Shown here: positions 52,254 through 60,920 of the stretch, piece by piece | Layout of the letters: every line of letters begins with the position of its first letter | Position numbering within the stretch: the stretch's first letter is position 1 | Assembly (NCBI RefSeq): GCF_013256625.1 | Contig: NZ_CP053908.1 | Coordinates: 4,030,001-4,094,000, forward strand | Length of the DNA: 64,000 bases | DNA from: Hymenobacter sp. BRD128 | GTDB taxonomy: Bacteria > Bacteroidota > Bacteroidia > Cytophagales > Hymenobacteraceae | Direction: 5' to 3' | The notes under the pieces: model-generated | The model's database searches: none | What the model was told of the DNA's origin: nothing | What the model saw: the letters and a program-made list of their open reading frames with translations, nothing else | Position numbers and translations under genes: made by a program

Positions 52254-53240
52254 TTACCGCGCCCGGTGAATGATGAACACTCCGGCCAGAATAACGACCA
52301 TGCCCGCCGCGTGCCACAGGTTAAACGCCTCTCCATCGAGCGCGCCCCAGGCCAGCGCCACAATCGGAATGAGGTAGGTGCTCGATGAGGCAAAGAGCGT
52401 AGTTGAGCGCTGGATGAGCATATTAAACAGCACCGTAGCCACGGCCGTGCTCATGGTGGCCAGCAGGGCAATGTAGCCAAATGCCGGCCAGGCGCCCGGT
52501 ACCGTGGCCAGTTTGTGCACGAAACCAGTGCCGAGCAGCAGATATGCCAGCGCCGGCCCGCCGATAAGGAGCAGCAGCAGCGAGGTCACGGCCACCGGCG
52601 TCAAAGTGTGCAGGCGGTGCTTTATCACGTTCACACTGAGGCCGTAGCCTACGGTAGCCACCACGATGTAGCCGCCGTACCAGGCCGAGCCCGCCTCGCC
52701 GGTTGGGCTAGCCGCGTCGCCGCTGCCGCCCAGCAGCATCAGCACCACCGTGCCCGCCAGGCCCAGCCCAATGCCCAGCACCCGCAGCCCGGTGAGGCGC
52801 TGCCCAAACAGCAGCGCGCCCACCAGCAGCGCAAACACCGCCGTGAGGGCATTGAGCACGCCCGCCAGTCCCGAGGCCAGCCGCGTTTCGGCATAGGCGA
52901 ATAGAAAAGCCGGAATGAGCGTGCCTACCGTACCGCTGAGCGCCAGCCACTTGAGCCGGCCGCGCTCGACGCGCCCGATTTCGCGCAGCGCAAACGGCAG
53001 CAGCAGCATGGCCGCCACGCTCACCCGCGCGGCGCCCAGCTCCAGGGCCGAAAACACCACCAGCCCTTTTTTCATCAAAATAAACGACGTGCCCCAGATA
53101 AGCGATAGCACCCCGAGCAGCCCCCAGGCCGAGGCTGGCGGCGCGGGGCTAGCCACCGCCACTTCGGGCGCGGCCGACGCGGCGGGCGCGATAGCTACGT
53201 CGGCGGCAGTTGAGGAATCGGGCAGGGTAGGAGCGGGCAT
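52254..53240 (-). CDS. EamA/DMT-family metabolite exporter
   Basis: A 328-residue ten-helix transporter of the drug/metabolite transporter superfamily, with two EamA repeats: LLGVLSLIWGTSFILMKKG opens the first and WYGGYIVVATVGYGLSVNVI the second. Signature bits include ETRLASGLAGVLNALTAVF and LIPIVALAWGALDGE. The N-terminal ~35 residues are Ala/Pro-rich and probably cytoplasmic. Substrate cannot be inferred; family members export amino acids, nucleobases or other metabolites. An exact -7 element ends 5 bases before the ATG, suggesting a leaderless message or a later start. Confidence 0.88.
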   Translation of the reverse strand: MPAPTLPDSSTAADVAIAPAASAAPEVAVASPAPPASAWGLLGVLSLIWGTSFILMKKGLVVFSALELGAARVSVAAMLLLPFALREIGRVERGRLKWLALSGTVGTLIPAFLFAYAETRLASGLAGVLNALTAVFALLVGALLFGQRLTGLRVLGIGLGLAGTVVLMLLGGSGDAASPTGEAGSAWYGGYIVVATVGYGLSVNVIKHRLHTLTPVAVTSLLLLLIGGPALAYLLLGTGFVHKLATVPGAWPAFGYIALLATMSTAVATVLFNMLIQRSTTLFASSSTYLIPIVALAWGALDGEAFNLWHAAGMVVILAGVFIIHRAR

Positions 53241-53244
53241 CGTG

Positions 53245-53252
53245 CAAAATTA
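53245..53252 (-). promoter_or_regulatory. -7 promoter element for the EamA gene
   Basis: TAATTTTG on the minus strand is an exact match, only 5 bases before the ATG at 53240. Transcription would start at or near the start codon. Confidence 0.5.
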
Positions 53253-53331
53253 CGCCCGGCGCCGGCTGGCTAGCCTGCCCGTAGCGGCTGCCGCGCCGTA
53301 ACATTGCCCCTGATTTTTATTTCTCCGCCCT

Positions 53332-54084
53332 ATGCCCGCTAGCATCACGCCCACTCTCTCGCCCCAGGAACTCGAAAAACAACAAGCTGCCGCCGCTGCC
53401 GTGCGCTGGGTGCGCGATGGCATGGTGCTGGGCCTGGGTAGCGGCAGCACCTCGGCCCAGTTTATCATTCAGCTCGGGGCAGCCGTCCAAAATGGCCTGA
53501 AAGTGCAGGGCACCGCTACTTCACTGGCGAGTGAGGCGCTAGCCCGGCAGGTGGGCATTCCGCTGCTGGAGCCGCGCCGGGGCCTGCGCTTCGACCTTAC
53601 CGTGGACGGCGCCGACGAACTCGACGCTCACCTGCGCCTCGTTAAAGGCGGTGGCGGGGCGCTGCTACGCGAAAAAACCATCGAAACGGCGTCCGACTAC
53701 CTGCTCGTGGTGGCCGATTCGTCCAAGCTGGTGCCGCAGCTCGGCCGCTTTCCGCTGCCGCTGGAGGTGGTGCCCTTTACGCTGCCCTGGGTGCTCGATG
53801 CGCTCGATGGCCTGGGTGCCCACCCGGTGGTGCGCCCCGCCCTGGCCGACCCTAGCCAGCCCTACTACACCGACCAGCGCAACCTGATAGTAGACTGCCA
53901 CTTCGGAGCCATCGCTGACCCCGAGGCCCTGGCTGCGCGGCTGCAAGTCATCCCCGGCGTGGTCGAGCACGGTATCTTTCTGGGGCTAGCCAAGGCGGCT
54001 ATCGTCATTCAGCACGGCCAGCCGATGGTACTTAAGCCCGGCGAGGCCGCCCGCCCAGCCACGGAGTTTGCAGCGCTGCCGTAG
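53332..54084 (+). CDS. rpiA: Ribose-5-phosphate isomerase A
   Basis: Interconverts ribose-5-phosphate and ribulose-5-phosphate in the non-oxidative pentose phosphate pathway. The 250 residues show the substrate loop VLGLGSGSTSAQFI, the active-site TVDGADELDAHL, and the catalytic KGGGGALLREKTIE, then VVVADSSKLVPQLGRFPLPL. The last ~40 residues are those of the RpiA family. It is convergent with pgl, the end of the gnd-zwf-pgl operon, and a strong bidirectional terminator lies between them. A near-consensus element (TAACATTG) lies at 53299-53306. Confidence 0.96.
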   Translation: MPASITPTLSPQELEKQQAAAAAVRWVRDGMVLGLGSGSTSAQFIIQLGAAVQNGLKVQGTATSLASEALARQVGIPLLEPRRGLRFDLTVDGADELDAHLRLVKGGGGALLREKTIETASDYLLVVADSSKLVPQLGRFPLPLEVVPFTLPWVLDALDGLGAHPVVRPALADPSQPYYTDQRNLIVDCHFGAIADPEALAARLQVIPGVVEHGIFLGLAKAAIVIQHGQPMVLKPGEAARPATEFAALP

Positions 54085-54097
54085 AAAAAGCAAGAAC

Positions 54098-54154
54098 CAA
54101 CTAAACAAGAACGTCCTGCTTCGGCAAACTCAGTAGAACGTTCTTGTTTAGTTG
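54098..54154. terminator. Bidirectional terminator between rpiA and pgl
   Basis: CAACTAAACAAGAACGT (54098-54114 region) pairs with ACGTTCTTGTTTAGTTG (54138-54154); the centre contains CTGCTTCGGCAAACTCAGTA. The GAACGT and CTTCG core is akin to palindrome family A. It is 14 bases after the rpiA stop and directly before the pgl stop. Confidence 0.75.
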
Positions 54155-54155
54155 A

Positions 54156-54896
54156 TTATTTTTTCAGCTGCGAAGCTGCTGCGGCGTCTAGAAACCAATC
54201 GACTTCTTTGCCCTCCAGCTCGATGAGTTGGGCCGGATACTGGTCCACATTGCGGGGCAAATCCAGAATCTGGTGCACCGCTTCGGCCTTGCCCTGGCCA
54301 TAGACTAGGAAGGCCACGGCCCGCGCCTGGTTGATGAGCGGCGCCGTGAAGGTGATGCGAAAAACCTGCTCCACGGGCAGCCATACATCTTTCACAGCCA
54401 CAGTCTTATCGTGCAGCACGGGCGTGTTGGGAAAGAGGGAAGCGGTGTGGGCGTTGTCGCCCAGGCCCAGCAGCACCAGGTCGAAACGGGCTTCCTGCTC
54501 GCCAAAAAACTCCTCCACATCTACGCCGTACTGCGCGGCAGCCTCGGCCGGGGCCAGGCTGGTATCGACGGCAAATACCTGGGCCGGCCGGATGGCCAGC
54601 GGGTCAAAAAGGGCCTTTTTAGCCAGCAGGTAGTTGCTGTCGGGCGAGGTCTGGGGCACGTTGCGCTCGTCGCCAAAGAAGAAGTAGACTTTTTCCCAGG
54701 CTACCTGCTCGTGGTAGGCAGGCGAGGCCAGCAGCTCGTACAATTTCTTGGGCGAGCTGCCGCCCGAGAGCGCCACTACGAAGCGGCCGCGCGCCGCCAC
54801 GGCCTGGCTAGCCTGGGCCACAAAGTAGTCGGCCAAGGCCCCGAGCACCGCGTCGGCGGTGGCAAAAACGTGCAAATTGAAGCTACTTCTTTCCAT
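54156..54896 (-). CDS. pgl: 6-phosphogluconolactonase
   Basis: Hydrolyses 6-phosphogluconolactone to 6-phosphogluconate, the second step of the oxidative pentose phosphate pathway. I start at ATG 54896 (MERSSFNLHVFATADAVLGA), 246 residues; it overlaps the end of zwf by 14 bases, while the ATG at 54950 would overlap much more. DevB-type motifs are visible: VALSGGSSPKKLYELL, VYFFFGDERNVPQTSPDSN, LVLLGLGDNAHTASLFPNTP and WFLDAAAASQL at the end. It is the last gene of gnd-zwf-pgl. Confidence 0.95.
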   Translation of the reverse strand: MERSSFNLHVFATADAVLGALADYFVAQASQAVAARGRFVVALSGGSSPKKLYELLASPAYHEQVAWEKVYFFFGDERNVPQTSPDSNYLLAKKALFDPLAIRPAQVFAVDTSLAPAEAAAQYGVDVEEFFGEQEARFDLVLLGLGDNAHTASLFPNTPVLHDKTVAVKDVWLPVEQVFRITFTAPLINQARAVAFLVYGQGKAEAVHQILDLPRNVDQYPAQLIELEGKEVDWFLDAAAASQLKK

Positions 54897-56397
54897 TGAG
54901 CGGTAAAGTAAACCAGTGGAAGCCATCCTTGGCCACGAGGGCCTCCGCATCTTCGGGGCCCCACGAGTCGGCCGAATAGTTGGGGAAATTCTGGCTGATG
55001 CGGTTCTGCCACGAGGTCAGGATGGGCATCACCAGGTCCCAGGCTTCCTCCACCTGGTCGCCGCGCATGAATAGTGTCTGGTCGCCGAGCATCACGTCGA
55101 GCAGCAGTGTTTCGTAGGCTTCGGGCGCCTGGTTATTATAGGTGCCTTTGTAGTCGAATACCATGTCCACGGTGTTCAGCATCATGTCCACGCCGGGGCG
55201 CTTGGCCTGCACTTGCAGCCGGATGCTCATCTCGGGCTGAATGCTGATAATGAGCCGATTCTGGCGCATTGTTTCGGCCGTTTCGGGCGAAAAGATGAAG
55301 TGCGGTACGTCCTTAAACTGAATCGTGATGACCGACGCCGAGCGGTGCAGGCGCTTGCCGGTGCGCAGGTAAAACGGCACGCCCTGCCAGCGCCAGTTAT
55401 CCACAAAAAACTTCACCGCCGCGAAGGTTTCGGTGTTCGACTGCGGGTTGGCGCCGGGCTCCTCACGGTAGCCGGGCACCTGCTGGCCCTCTAGCCAGCC
55501 GGCGCCGTACTGCCCGCGCACGGCCTGCTCGCGCACGGTCTCGGGCGTAAAGCGGCGCATGGCGCGCAGCACGTCCACCTTGCGGTCGCGCACTTCCTCG
55601 GCCGTGAAGCGCACCGGCGGCTCCATCGCCACGATGCACAGCAGCTGCAACAGGTGGTTCTGAATCATGTCGCGCAGCGCGCCCGAGCCGTCGTAGTAGC
55701 CGGTGCGCTCGCCCACGCCCAGGTTTTCAGTCACCGAAATCTGCACGTGCTCGATGTGCTCGCGGTTCCAGAGCGGCTCCATAATGGCGTTTGCAAAGCG
55801 AAAAGCCATGATGTTCTGGACTGTTTCCTTGCCCAGGTAGTGGTCGATGCGGTAAATCTGCTTTTCCTGAAAAATGCGGCCCAGCAGCGCGTTCAACTCC
55901 TTAGCCGATTCCAAGTCGTGGCCAAACGGCTTTTCAATCACGATGCGCGTGCGGTCGGCATCTTCGGTGAGGCCGGCCTTGGCTAGGTTTTCGGCGATGA
56001 TGGGGAAGAAATTGGGCGCCACCGCCAGGTAATAAATGACGTTGGCGGGCGCCTGCCACTCCTTTTCTAGCTCTTTGATGAGGTTGCCGAAGTCCTTATA
56101 GGTTTCCGCGTTTTGCACATCAGCGGCCTGGTAGCGCACGTGCGGGCCAAAGCCCGTCCACTTGTCGTCGGCGACTTTGCCGGTGCGCGAAAACTCGTTG
56201 ATATCCTTAAGCATCCGGCCCTGAAATTCCTCGTCGGTGAGCTTGGTGCGGCCCGTGCCCACGAGGGCAAAATGGTCGGGTAGCCAGCCTTCGAGGTAGA
56301 GGTTGTAGATGGCCGGGGCCAGCTTGCGGGCGTTTAGGTCGCCGGTGCCGCCAAAAATGACGAATACGGTCGGCTGCGATTTAAGGGCGGCGTTCAT
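54883..56397 (-). CDS. zwf: Glucose-6-phosphate 1-dehydrogenase
   Basis: NADP-dependent entry enzyme of the oxidative pentose phosphate pathway. The 504 residues carry the N-terminal cofactor motif VIFGGTGDLNARKLAPAIYN, the active-site block YRIDHYLGKETVQNIMAFRF (catalytic His), RTGYYDGSGALRDMIQNHLL and FYLRTGKRLHRSASVITIQF. It starts immediately after the gnd stop (TTA 56398-56400 then CAT 56395-56397 on the plus strand, no spacer) and overlaps pgl by 14 bases, so gnd-zwf-pgl is one tight operon. Confidence 0.97.
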   Translation of the reverse strand: MNAALKSQPTVFVIFGGTGDLNARKLAPAIYNLYLEGWLPDHFALVGTGRTKLTDEEFQGRMLKDINEFSRTGKVADDKWTGFGPHVRYQAADVQNAETYKDFGNLIKELEKEWQAPANVIYYLAVAPNFFPIIAENLAKAGLTEDADRTRIVIEKPFGHDLESAKELNALLGRIFQEKQIYRIDHYLGKETVQNIMAFRFANAIMEPLWNREHIEHVQISVTENLGVGERTGYYDGSGALRDMIQNHLLQLLCIVAMEPPVRFTAEEVRDRKVDVLRAMRRFTPETVREQAVRGQYGAGWLEGQQVPGYREEPGANPQSNTETFAAVKFFVDNWRWQGVPFYLRTGKRLHRSASVITIQFKDVPHFIFSPETAETMRQNRLIISIQPEMSIRLQVQAKRPGVDMMLNTVDMVFDYKGTYNNQAPEAYETLLLDVMLGDQTLFMRGDQVEEAWDLVMPILTSWQNRISQNFPNYSADSWGPEDAEALVAKDGFHWFTLPLNGKK

Positions 56398-57924
56398 TTA
56401 CTGCTGCGGGTTAAGAGGCTCCTGGTTCGACTGCTTAGTGCCGGCCACGGGCGGCGTGGCGGGTTTTTCGTTGGCCGCTGGGCCGGCCGGCGTCTCAGTC
56501 TTGCTGCGCAAGCCAGTCCACTGGGTATGAAAAACACCTTCCTTACCAATAAGCTCATAAGTGTGCGCCCCGAAGTAGTCGCGCTGGGCCTGAATGAGGT
56601 TGGAAGGCAGGCGCGCCGTGCGGAAGGCATCGAAGTAGCCTAGCGCCGAGGTGTAGGCCGGCACCGGCTGGCCGGCCAGGGTAGCGGCGGCCACCACGGC
56701 GCGCACGCCGGGCGCGGCGCCCTGCACCAGTTCCTGCACTTTTGAATCTAGCAGCAAATGCGCCAGCTTGTTATCCTTTTCAAAGGCATTATAAATGTCG
56801 TTTAAGAACGCCGAGCGGATGATGCAGCCGCCGCGCCAGATTTTGGCGATGGTGGCTAGCTGCAAGTCATACTTAAACTCTTCCGACGCCTTGGCCAGCA
56901 TGTGCATGCCCTGGGCGTAGGAAATTATCATGCTGAAGTAGAAAGCCTGCTCCAACTGCTTGAGTAGCTCAGCTTTATCGCCGGCCAGGTGCCCGGCTGC
57001 GCCGTACTGCTGGCTGAGCTGCACGCGCAGGTCCTTGTACTTGGAAAGGTCACGCATCGATACGGCCGCGTCGATGGTCGGGATGGGCGCCTGCAAGTCC
57101 ATCGCCACCTGCGAGGTCCACTTGCCGGTGCCCTTGGCGCGGGCCTCGTCCTTGATGTCGTCGAGCAGCAGGTGGTCGGTGCCGGGCGCGTCGAAAGCGA
57201 AGATATCCTTGGTAATGTCGAGCAAAAAGGACTGCGCGCGGCCCTCGTTCCACTGCGTAAATACCTGGCCGATAGCCGCGTTGTCTAGTCCGAGGCCGTT
57301 TTTGAGCAAGCCGTAGGTTTCGGCAATCAGCTCCATCTGGCCGTACTCGATGCCGTTGTGCACCATTTTCACAAAGTGGCCGGCCGCGCCGGGGCCCATG
57401 TAAGCCACGCAGGGCGCCCCATCCACGTGGGCCGCAATGGCCTCAAACACCGGCTGCATGGTAGCGTAGGCATCCTTGTCGCCGCCCGGCATCATGCTGG
57501 GCCCAAAGCGGGCGCCTTCCTCGCCGCCGCTCACGCCCATGCCGAAGAAGTGAAAGCCCTTGCTGGCCAAGTCCTTGGCCCGGCGCTCGGTGTCGGTAAA
57601 GTGCGAGTTGCCGCCGTCGATGAGAATATCGCCGGGGGCTAGCAGCGGCAGCATATCGGCAATCACGCTGTCCACGATAGGGCCAGCGGGCACCAGCATC
57701 ATAATGGCGCGGGGCGTTTTGATGCTCTGCACGAAGGCTTTAGCATCGGTGAAGCCCTTGACCGGCTTGCCCTGGCCTTCCTGGCCCAGCAGGTCTACCT
57801 GCTTCTGGTTTTTGTCGTAGCCAGCTACGGCAAAGCCGTGGTCGGCCATGTTCAGCAGCAGGTTGCGGCCCATCGTGCCGAGGCCAATCATGCCGAATGC
57901 GTAGTCCGTGGGGGTGTCGCTCAT
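56398..57924 (-). CDS. gndA: 6-phosphogluconate dehydrogenase, decarboxylating
   Basis: NADP-dependent third enzyme of the oxidative pentose phosphate pathway: it makes ribulose-5-phosphate, CO2 and NADPH. The 508 residues show MIGLGTMGRNLLLNMADHG (cofactor), GNSHFTDTERRAKDL, GVSGGEEGARFGPSMMPGG and the catalytic Lys and Asn in GPGAAGHFVKMVHNGIEYGQ, then IAKIWRGGCIIRS. It is ~40 residues longer than the E. coli enzyme because of a low-complexity C-terminal tail (NEKPATPPVAGTKQSNQEPL). A near-consensus element (TTCCTTTG) lies at 57951-57958. It opens the gnd-zwf-pgl operon. Confidence 0.96.
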   Translation of the reverse strand: MSDTPTDYAFGMIGLGTMGRNLLLNMADHGFAVAGYDKNQKQVDLLGQEGQGKPVKGFTDAKAFVQSIKTPRAIMMLVPAGPIVDSVIADMLPLLAPGDILIDGGNSHFTDTERRAKDLASKGFHFFGMGVSGGEEGARFGPSMMPGGDKDAYATMQPVFEAIAAHVDGAPCVAYMGPGAAGHFVKMVHNGIEYGQMELIAETYGLLKNGLGLDNAAIGQVFTQWNEGRAQSFLLDITKDIFAFDAPGTDHLLLDDIKDEARAKGTGKWTSQVAMDLQAPIPTIDAAVSMRDLSKYKDLRVQLSQQYGAAGHLAGDKAELLKQLEQAFYFSMIISYAQGMHMLAKASEEFKYDLQLATIAKIWRGGCIIRSAFLNDIYNAFEKDNKLAHLLLDSKVQELVQGAAPGVRAVVAAATLAGQPVPAYTSALGYFDAFRTARLPSNLIQAQRDYFGAHTYELIGKEGVFHTQWTGLRSKTETPAGPAANEKPATPPVAGTKQSNQEPLNPQQ

Positions 57925-58068
57925 CGTGCGAAGGAATAGGAGTGAAAGCGCAAAGGAAGGCTATACGCGGAAAAGGCCGCCGGGCTGCCCTGAATTGTTT
58001 GTGAAGCCCAGTCGCGGCCTCTGTCAGCCCGATTAGCGTAAGCAGCTTACACCCTCCTTGGTTTGAAA

Positions 58069-58506
58069 ATGAGCGCTCCCAACCGGATATTTTGTGGGCT
58101 AGCCACGCTGGGGCTGCTGACGCTACTAGCGGCCCGGCCCGCTCCCGCGCCCGACCTGGCGCGCACGCTGCGGGCTGGCCGCTGGCAGCACCGGCTACTG
58201 CTGCTGGGTGCGCCCAAGGCTAGCCAGCCCGACTTTCAGCGGCAAAAAAAGCTCTTAGCTGCGGCTGAAAAAGGCCTAGCTGCCCGCGATTTTAAAATTA
58301 TAGAAGTATTCTACGACCAGCTTTCGCCCGCCGACCGCTGGTGCTGGACGCATCAGCTGGGCCAGCCCCTAGCCGGCTTTCGCCTGCTGCTCATCGGCAA
58401 AGACGGCGGCGTGAAACGCACCGAAACCCAGCCGCTAGCCTCGGCCGCCCTCTTTAGCACCGTCGATAAAATGCCTATGGCCCGCAAGGAAATAAAAAGT
58501 AAATAA
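58069..58506 (+). CDS. DUF4174 domain secreted protein
   Basis: A 145-residue protein from ATG 58069 (a TTG at 58063 is in frame), with a signal peptide around FCGLATLGLLTLLAARPAPA. DUF4174 follows: RWQHRLLLLGAPKASQPDF, DFKIIEVFYDQLSPAD and GFRLLLIGKDGGVKRTETQP, a thioredoxin-like fold of unknown role found in periplasmic proteins. It lacks the CxxC of thioredoxins (one Cys, in WCWTHQ). The AT-rich acyltransferase gene begins just downstream, and the base composition changes sharply right after this stop. Confidence 0.8.
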   Translation: MSAPNRIFCGLATLGLLTLLAARPAPAPDLARTLRAGRWQHRLLLLGAPKASQPDFQRQKKLLAAAEKGLAARDFKIIEVFYDQLSPADRWCWTHQLGQPLAGFRLLLIGKDGGVKRTETQPLASAALFSTVDKMPMARKEIKSK

Positions 58507-58552
58507 TTATATAATATAAATTTTATAATTTTTTAAAAAAATTTTATCTAGT

Positions 58553-58560
58553 ATATTTGA
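58553..58560 (+). promoter_or_regulatory. -7 promoter element for the AT-rich acyltransferase
   Basis: TATATTTG is an exact match, 36 bases upstream of the ATG at 58597. It shows that the acquired gene came with, or gained, a Bacteroidota-type promoter. Confidence 0.55.
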
Positions 58561-58596
58561 GCGAACTTTACAATTGTCATCAAAAATGTATTCCTA

Positions 58597-59907
58597 ATGG
58601 CAAATTCATTAACTATATCTCCGATATCCAATTCACTGTCTAATGCATTAGTAGAAAGAAATAATATTAATTATAACATTGAAGCATTAAGGGGCTTTGC
58701 TGCCATATTCGTAGTATGGCACCATGTGATAGTATTTACTCGCATGGTTGACCCCGGATTTAGTCCAACTGGTATATTTGCTTACGGACCTTCTGGGCAT
58801 TTCTGCGTATTGCTTTTTTTTATCTTATCAGGATACGTCATTGGTATTAGTAATAAAAAGCCTATGACCTGGTCCACGAGCGGGCTGTATGTTAAAAAGC
58901 GTATCGTGCGCCTATATCCTGTTTTTCTTCTGACATTATTACTTACTGTATTAGTTACTGAAGAGCATTTTACTTGGAAGGAGATATGTGGTAATGCACT
59001 TTTTTTGCAAGGATTTTTCTTGCCTGCAATAAACCCAATTGCCTGGTCACTACAATACGAATTGCTGTACTATGCTCTATTCGTACTTATATCTTCTAAT
59101 AAAATAAATCCATCTATATTGGCAATTATTTCTTTTGTAGTGGCTGTTTGTAATTATTTATTTTATCCATATATAAAATTTCCTATTATTACATCCCTAT
59201 CCTATGGCTTAGTTTTTTGGCTGCTCGGCTTAATAATTAGTCAGTTGTCAGCTCTTAAGAACCAAGAAAAAATTTCGTATCAGACACTTTTAGGTTGCCT
59301 ATTTTTAGTGTTATGCATTACGCAATTCAACCTTTTTGACACATTGTTGCATCGGATAGTTAATGCATTGCATACGACAGGTACATTTCTGGGAGTGACG
59401 GAGTTTTTTAAAATTGCAATAACTAATTTTGATATAGCGGATGCCCCTATGTCATTCTTAATTATATGTGTTTTTGTAAATAATGGTAAATATAATTTCA
59501 ATTTATATTTAAAAATATTATTGATTATTTCCTCTATAAATTTAATTTATGTGGGTAAGCATTTGCGTCAGGGTGATTTAGACCTGACTATGTACGTAAT
59601 GCCTACTATTTTTCTAATATTCGCGATGATATGTGTTTTTATTCGTAATTCCTGGCTTGAGCATATTGGAAAAAAAATTATTCAAGCAGGTATATGGTTG
59701 GGTTCTATATCATATGGGGTTTATATGGTTCATTACCCAATTATGCTGTTGCTAAATCGTATAAAAGTATTTTCCGGAAGTCAAATTACTTTTGCAGTGC
59801 GCGTAGTAATTCTTTTTGCGTTAGTACTACTGCTATCCTATTTGCTGGAAAAAGTTATTCAACCACGTATCAAGAATTATTTTCTTCCTCAGCAATCTGT
59901 GAAGTAA
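58597..59907 (+). CDS. Acyltransferase family 3 (OafA-like) membrane protein, AT-rich
   Basis: A 436-residue membrane acyltransferase that would O-acetylate or otherwise acylate a surface polysaccharide or lipid. The family motif is at the N-terminus (NIEALRGFAAIFVVWHHV, with Arg and His), followed by VLLFFILSGYVIG and KKRIVRLYPVFLLTLLL. About ten membrane helices follow and the end is basic (VIQPRIKNYFLPQQ). Codon use and GC content differ strongly from all neighbours, and a decayed IS982 element is 60 bases downstream. I infer recent horizontal transfer, a common route for O-antigen modification genes. Confidence 0.9.
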   Translation: MANSLTISPISNSLSNALVERNNINYNIEALRGFAAIFVVWHHVIVFTRMVDPGFSPTGIFAYGPSGHFCVLLFFILSGYVIGISNKKPMTWSTSGLYVKKRIVRLYPVFLLTLLLTVLVTEEHFTWKEICGNALFLQGFFLPAINPIAWSLQYELLYYALFVLISSNKINPSILAIISFVVAVCNYLFYPYIKFPIITSLSYGLVFWLLGLIISQLSALKNQEKISYQTLLGCLFLVLCITQFNLFDTLLHRIVNALHTTGTFLGVTEFFKIAITNFDIADAPMSFLIICVFVNNGKYNFNLYLKILLIISSINLIYVGKHLRQGDLDLTMYVMPTIFLIFAMICVFIRNSWLEHIGKKIIQAGIWLGSISYGVYMVHYPIMLLLNRIKVFSGSQITFAVRVVILFALVLLLSYLLEKVIQPRIKNYFLPQQSVK

Positions 59908-59967
59908 CTGAAGTGAGCAAGATGCTCCGGTAAGCAGTTCAGTTTGGCAAACGTTTAACTACTTAGC

Positions 59968-60898
59968 CCAAGTTGCGGGGTAGAGTAGGAGCATAAAAAA
60001 GTCTGTTCGGCGTGTACAGGCTAGGTTTAGGGTTTCTGACCTCCCAAGCCCTTGCTGACCATGCGCAAACAGACCGTTGTAATGTACTGCGTCCTCGATG
60101 ATTTACTCCGCTTTGCCAGCCCTGCCGGCACGCGGCCACCGACATCGGGCCAGCGCTTGACCGATGCCCAGGTGCTGACGACGGCCCTGGTAGCCACCCG
60201 CGTTTTCGGTGGCAAAATAGTCGTAGCCAAGCAATACATGGAGTAGCATTGGAGCCAGAATCGGTTGGACAAGAGCGGATTCACGCACCGTTTGCATGCG
60301 CTCACCGATACGCTGCTAGCCCTCTTTGCTACCTGCGGCGACTTGCTCAAACACCTGCACTCGGAAGCCCACTACGTGCTGGATTCGTTTCCGGTAGCCG
60401 TGTCATAATGCACGTATTTCATGCTGTAAGATACTGACAGGCAAGGCTTATCACGGCCGCTGCGTCAGCAAGCGCAGTTGGTTTTACGGCTTCAAGGTGC
60501 AAGTTATAGCCACCAGCAATAGGCTGCCCGTCGGGTTTTACATCTAGGTCGGGGCCGAGTCAGAGCAGACTGGCCAGCGCGGTCGCCCGTGGGCAGCGGG
60601 CTCTACACCAATACCAGCTGCACGGACTACGTGGCGTAAGCCCTCTTCAACGAGGCTAGTAGGAGCCAGCAGCAAACCGCCCGTAAGCAGAACAGCAACC
60701 GGCCCTAGCATCCGGCGCAACGCTTTCTGCTACAGTATTTTCGCAAGAGCGTCGAAACTCGTGCCAGCCAGCTCACCGCCCGCTTTTCTAAACAGATTCA
60801 CGCCGTCATGGCCGCAGGCTTTGCTTTAAAAATTGCCTTATTCATCTTTGCCCAAGTCCTGGACCAAGTCGGCTTATAGTCCATAGTCCGCACCTTGG
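59968..60898 (+). mobile_element. Degenerate IS982-family insertion sequence
   Basis: Imperfect terminal inverted repeats CCAAGTTGCGG (59968-59978) and CCGCACCTTGG (60888-60898) bound a 931-base element, close to the usual IS982 size. Between them lies a broken transposase gene. No clear target-site duplication was seen. It borders the AT-rich acyltransferase island on one side and dusB on the other. Confidence 0.72.
60061..60879 (+). pseudogene. IS982-family transposase, multiply interrupted
   Basis: The open start MRKQTVVMYCVLDDLLRFAS and LTDAQVLTTALVATRVFGGK is followed by an in-frame TAG at 60244. Later pieces, in changing frames, read YVLDSFPVAV (first catalytic Asp), then GKAYHGRCVSKRSWFYGFKV, LYTNTSCTDYVA (second Asp) and RFSKQIHAVMAAGFALKIAL, which are the DDE-type blocks and C-terminus of IS982 transposases. 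At least four stops and two frameshifts break it, so it cannot be active. The remnant is not a simple sequencing error. Confidence 0.8.
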
Positions 60899-60920
60899 CT
60901 TGCTTAGCTATGCTGGCCGG

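Larger units (their letters stand above)
58501..59967. other. AT-rich island, probably horizontally acquired
   Basis: From just after the DUF4174 stop to the edge of the IS982 remnant, base composition falls to about one third GC by eye, against about two thirds elsewhere. It uses codons such as TTA, ATA and AAT that are rare in the neighbours, and no GCTAGC was seen in it. It holds one gene, an acyltransferase, and that gene's promoter. Confidence 0.8.

Noticed and set aside
60061..60246. A 61-codon intact small gene in the IS982 region
   Set aside because: It is only the 5' end of the broken transposase, ending at an in-frame TAG, with the remaining transposase blocks downstream.
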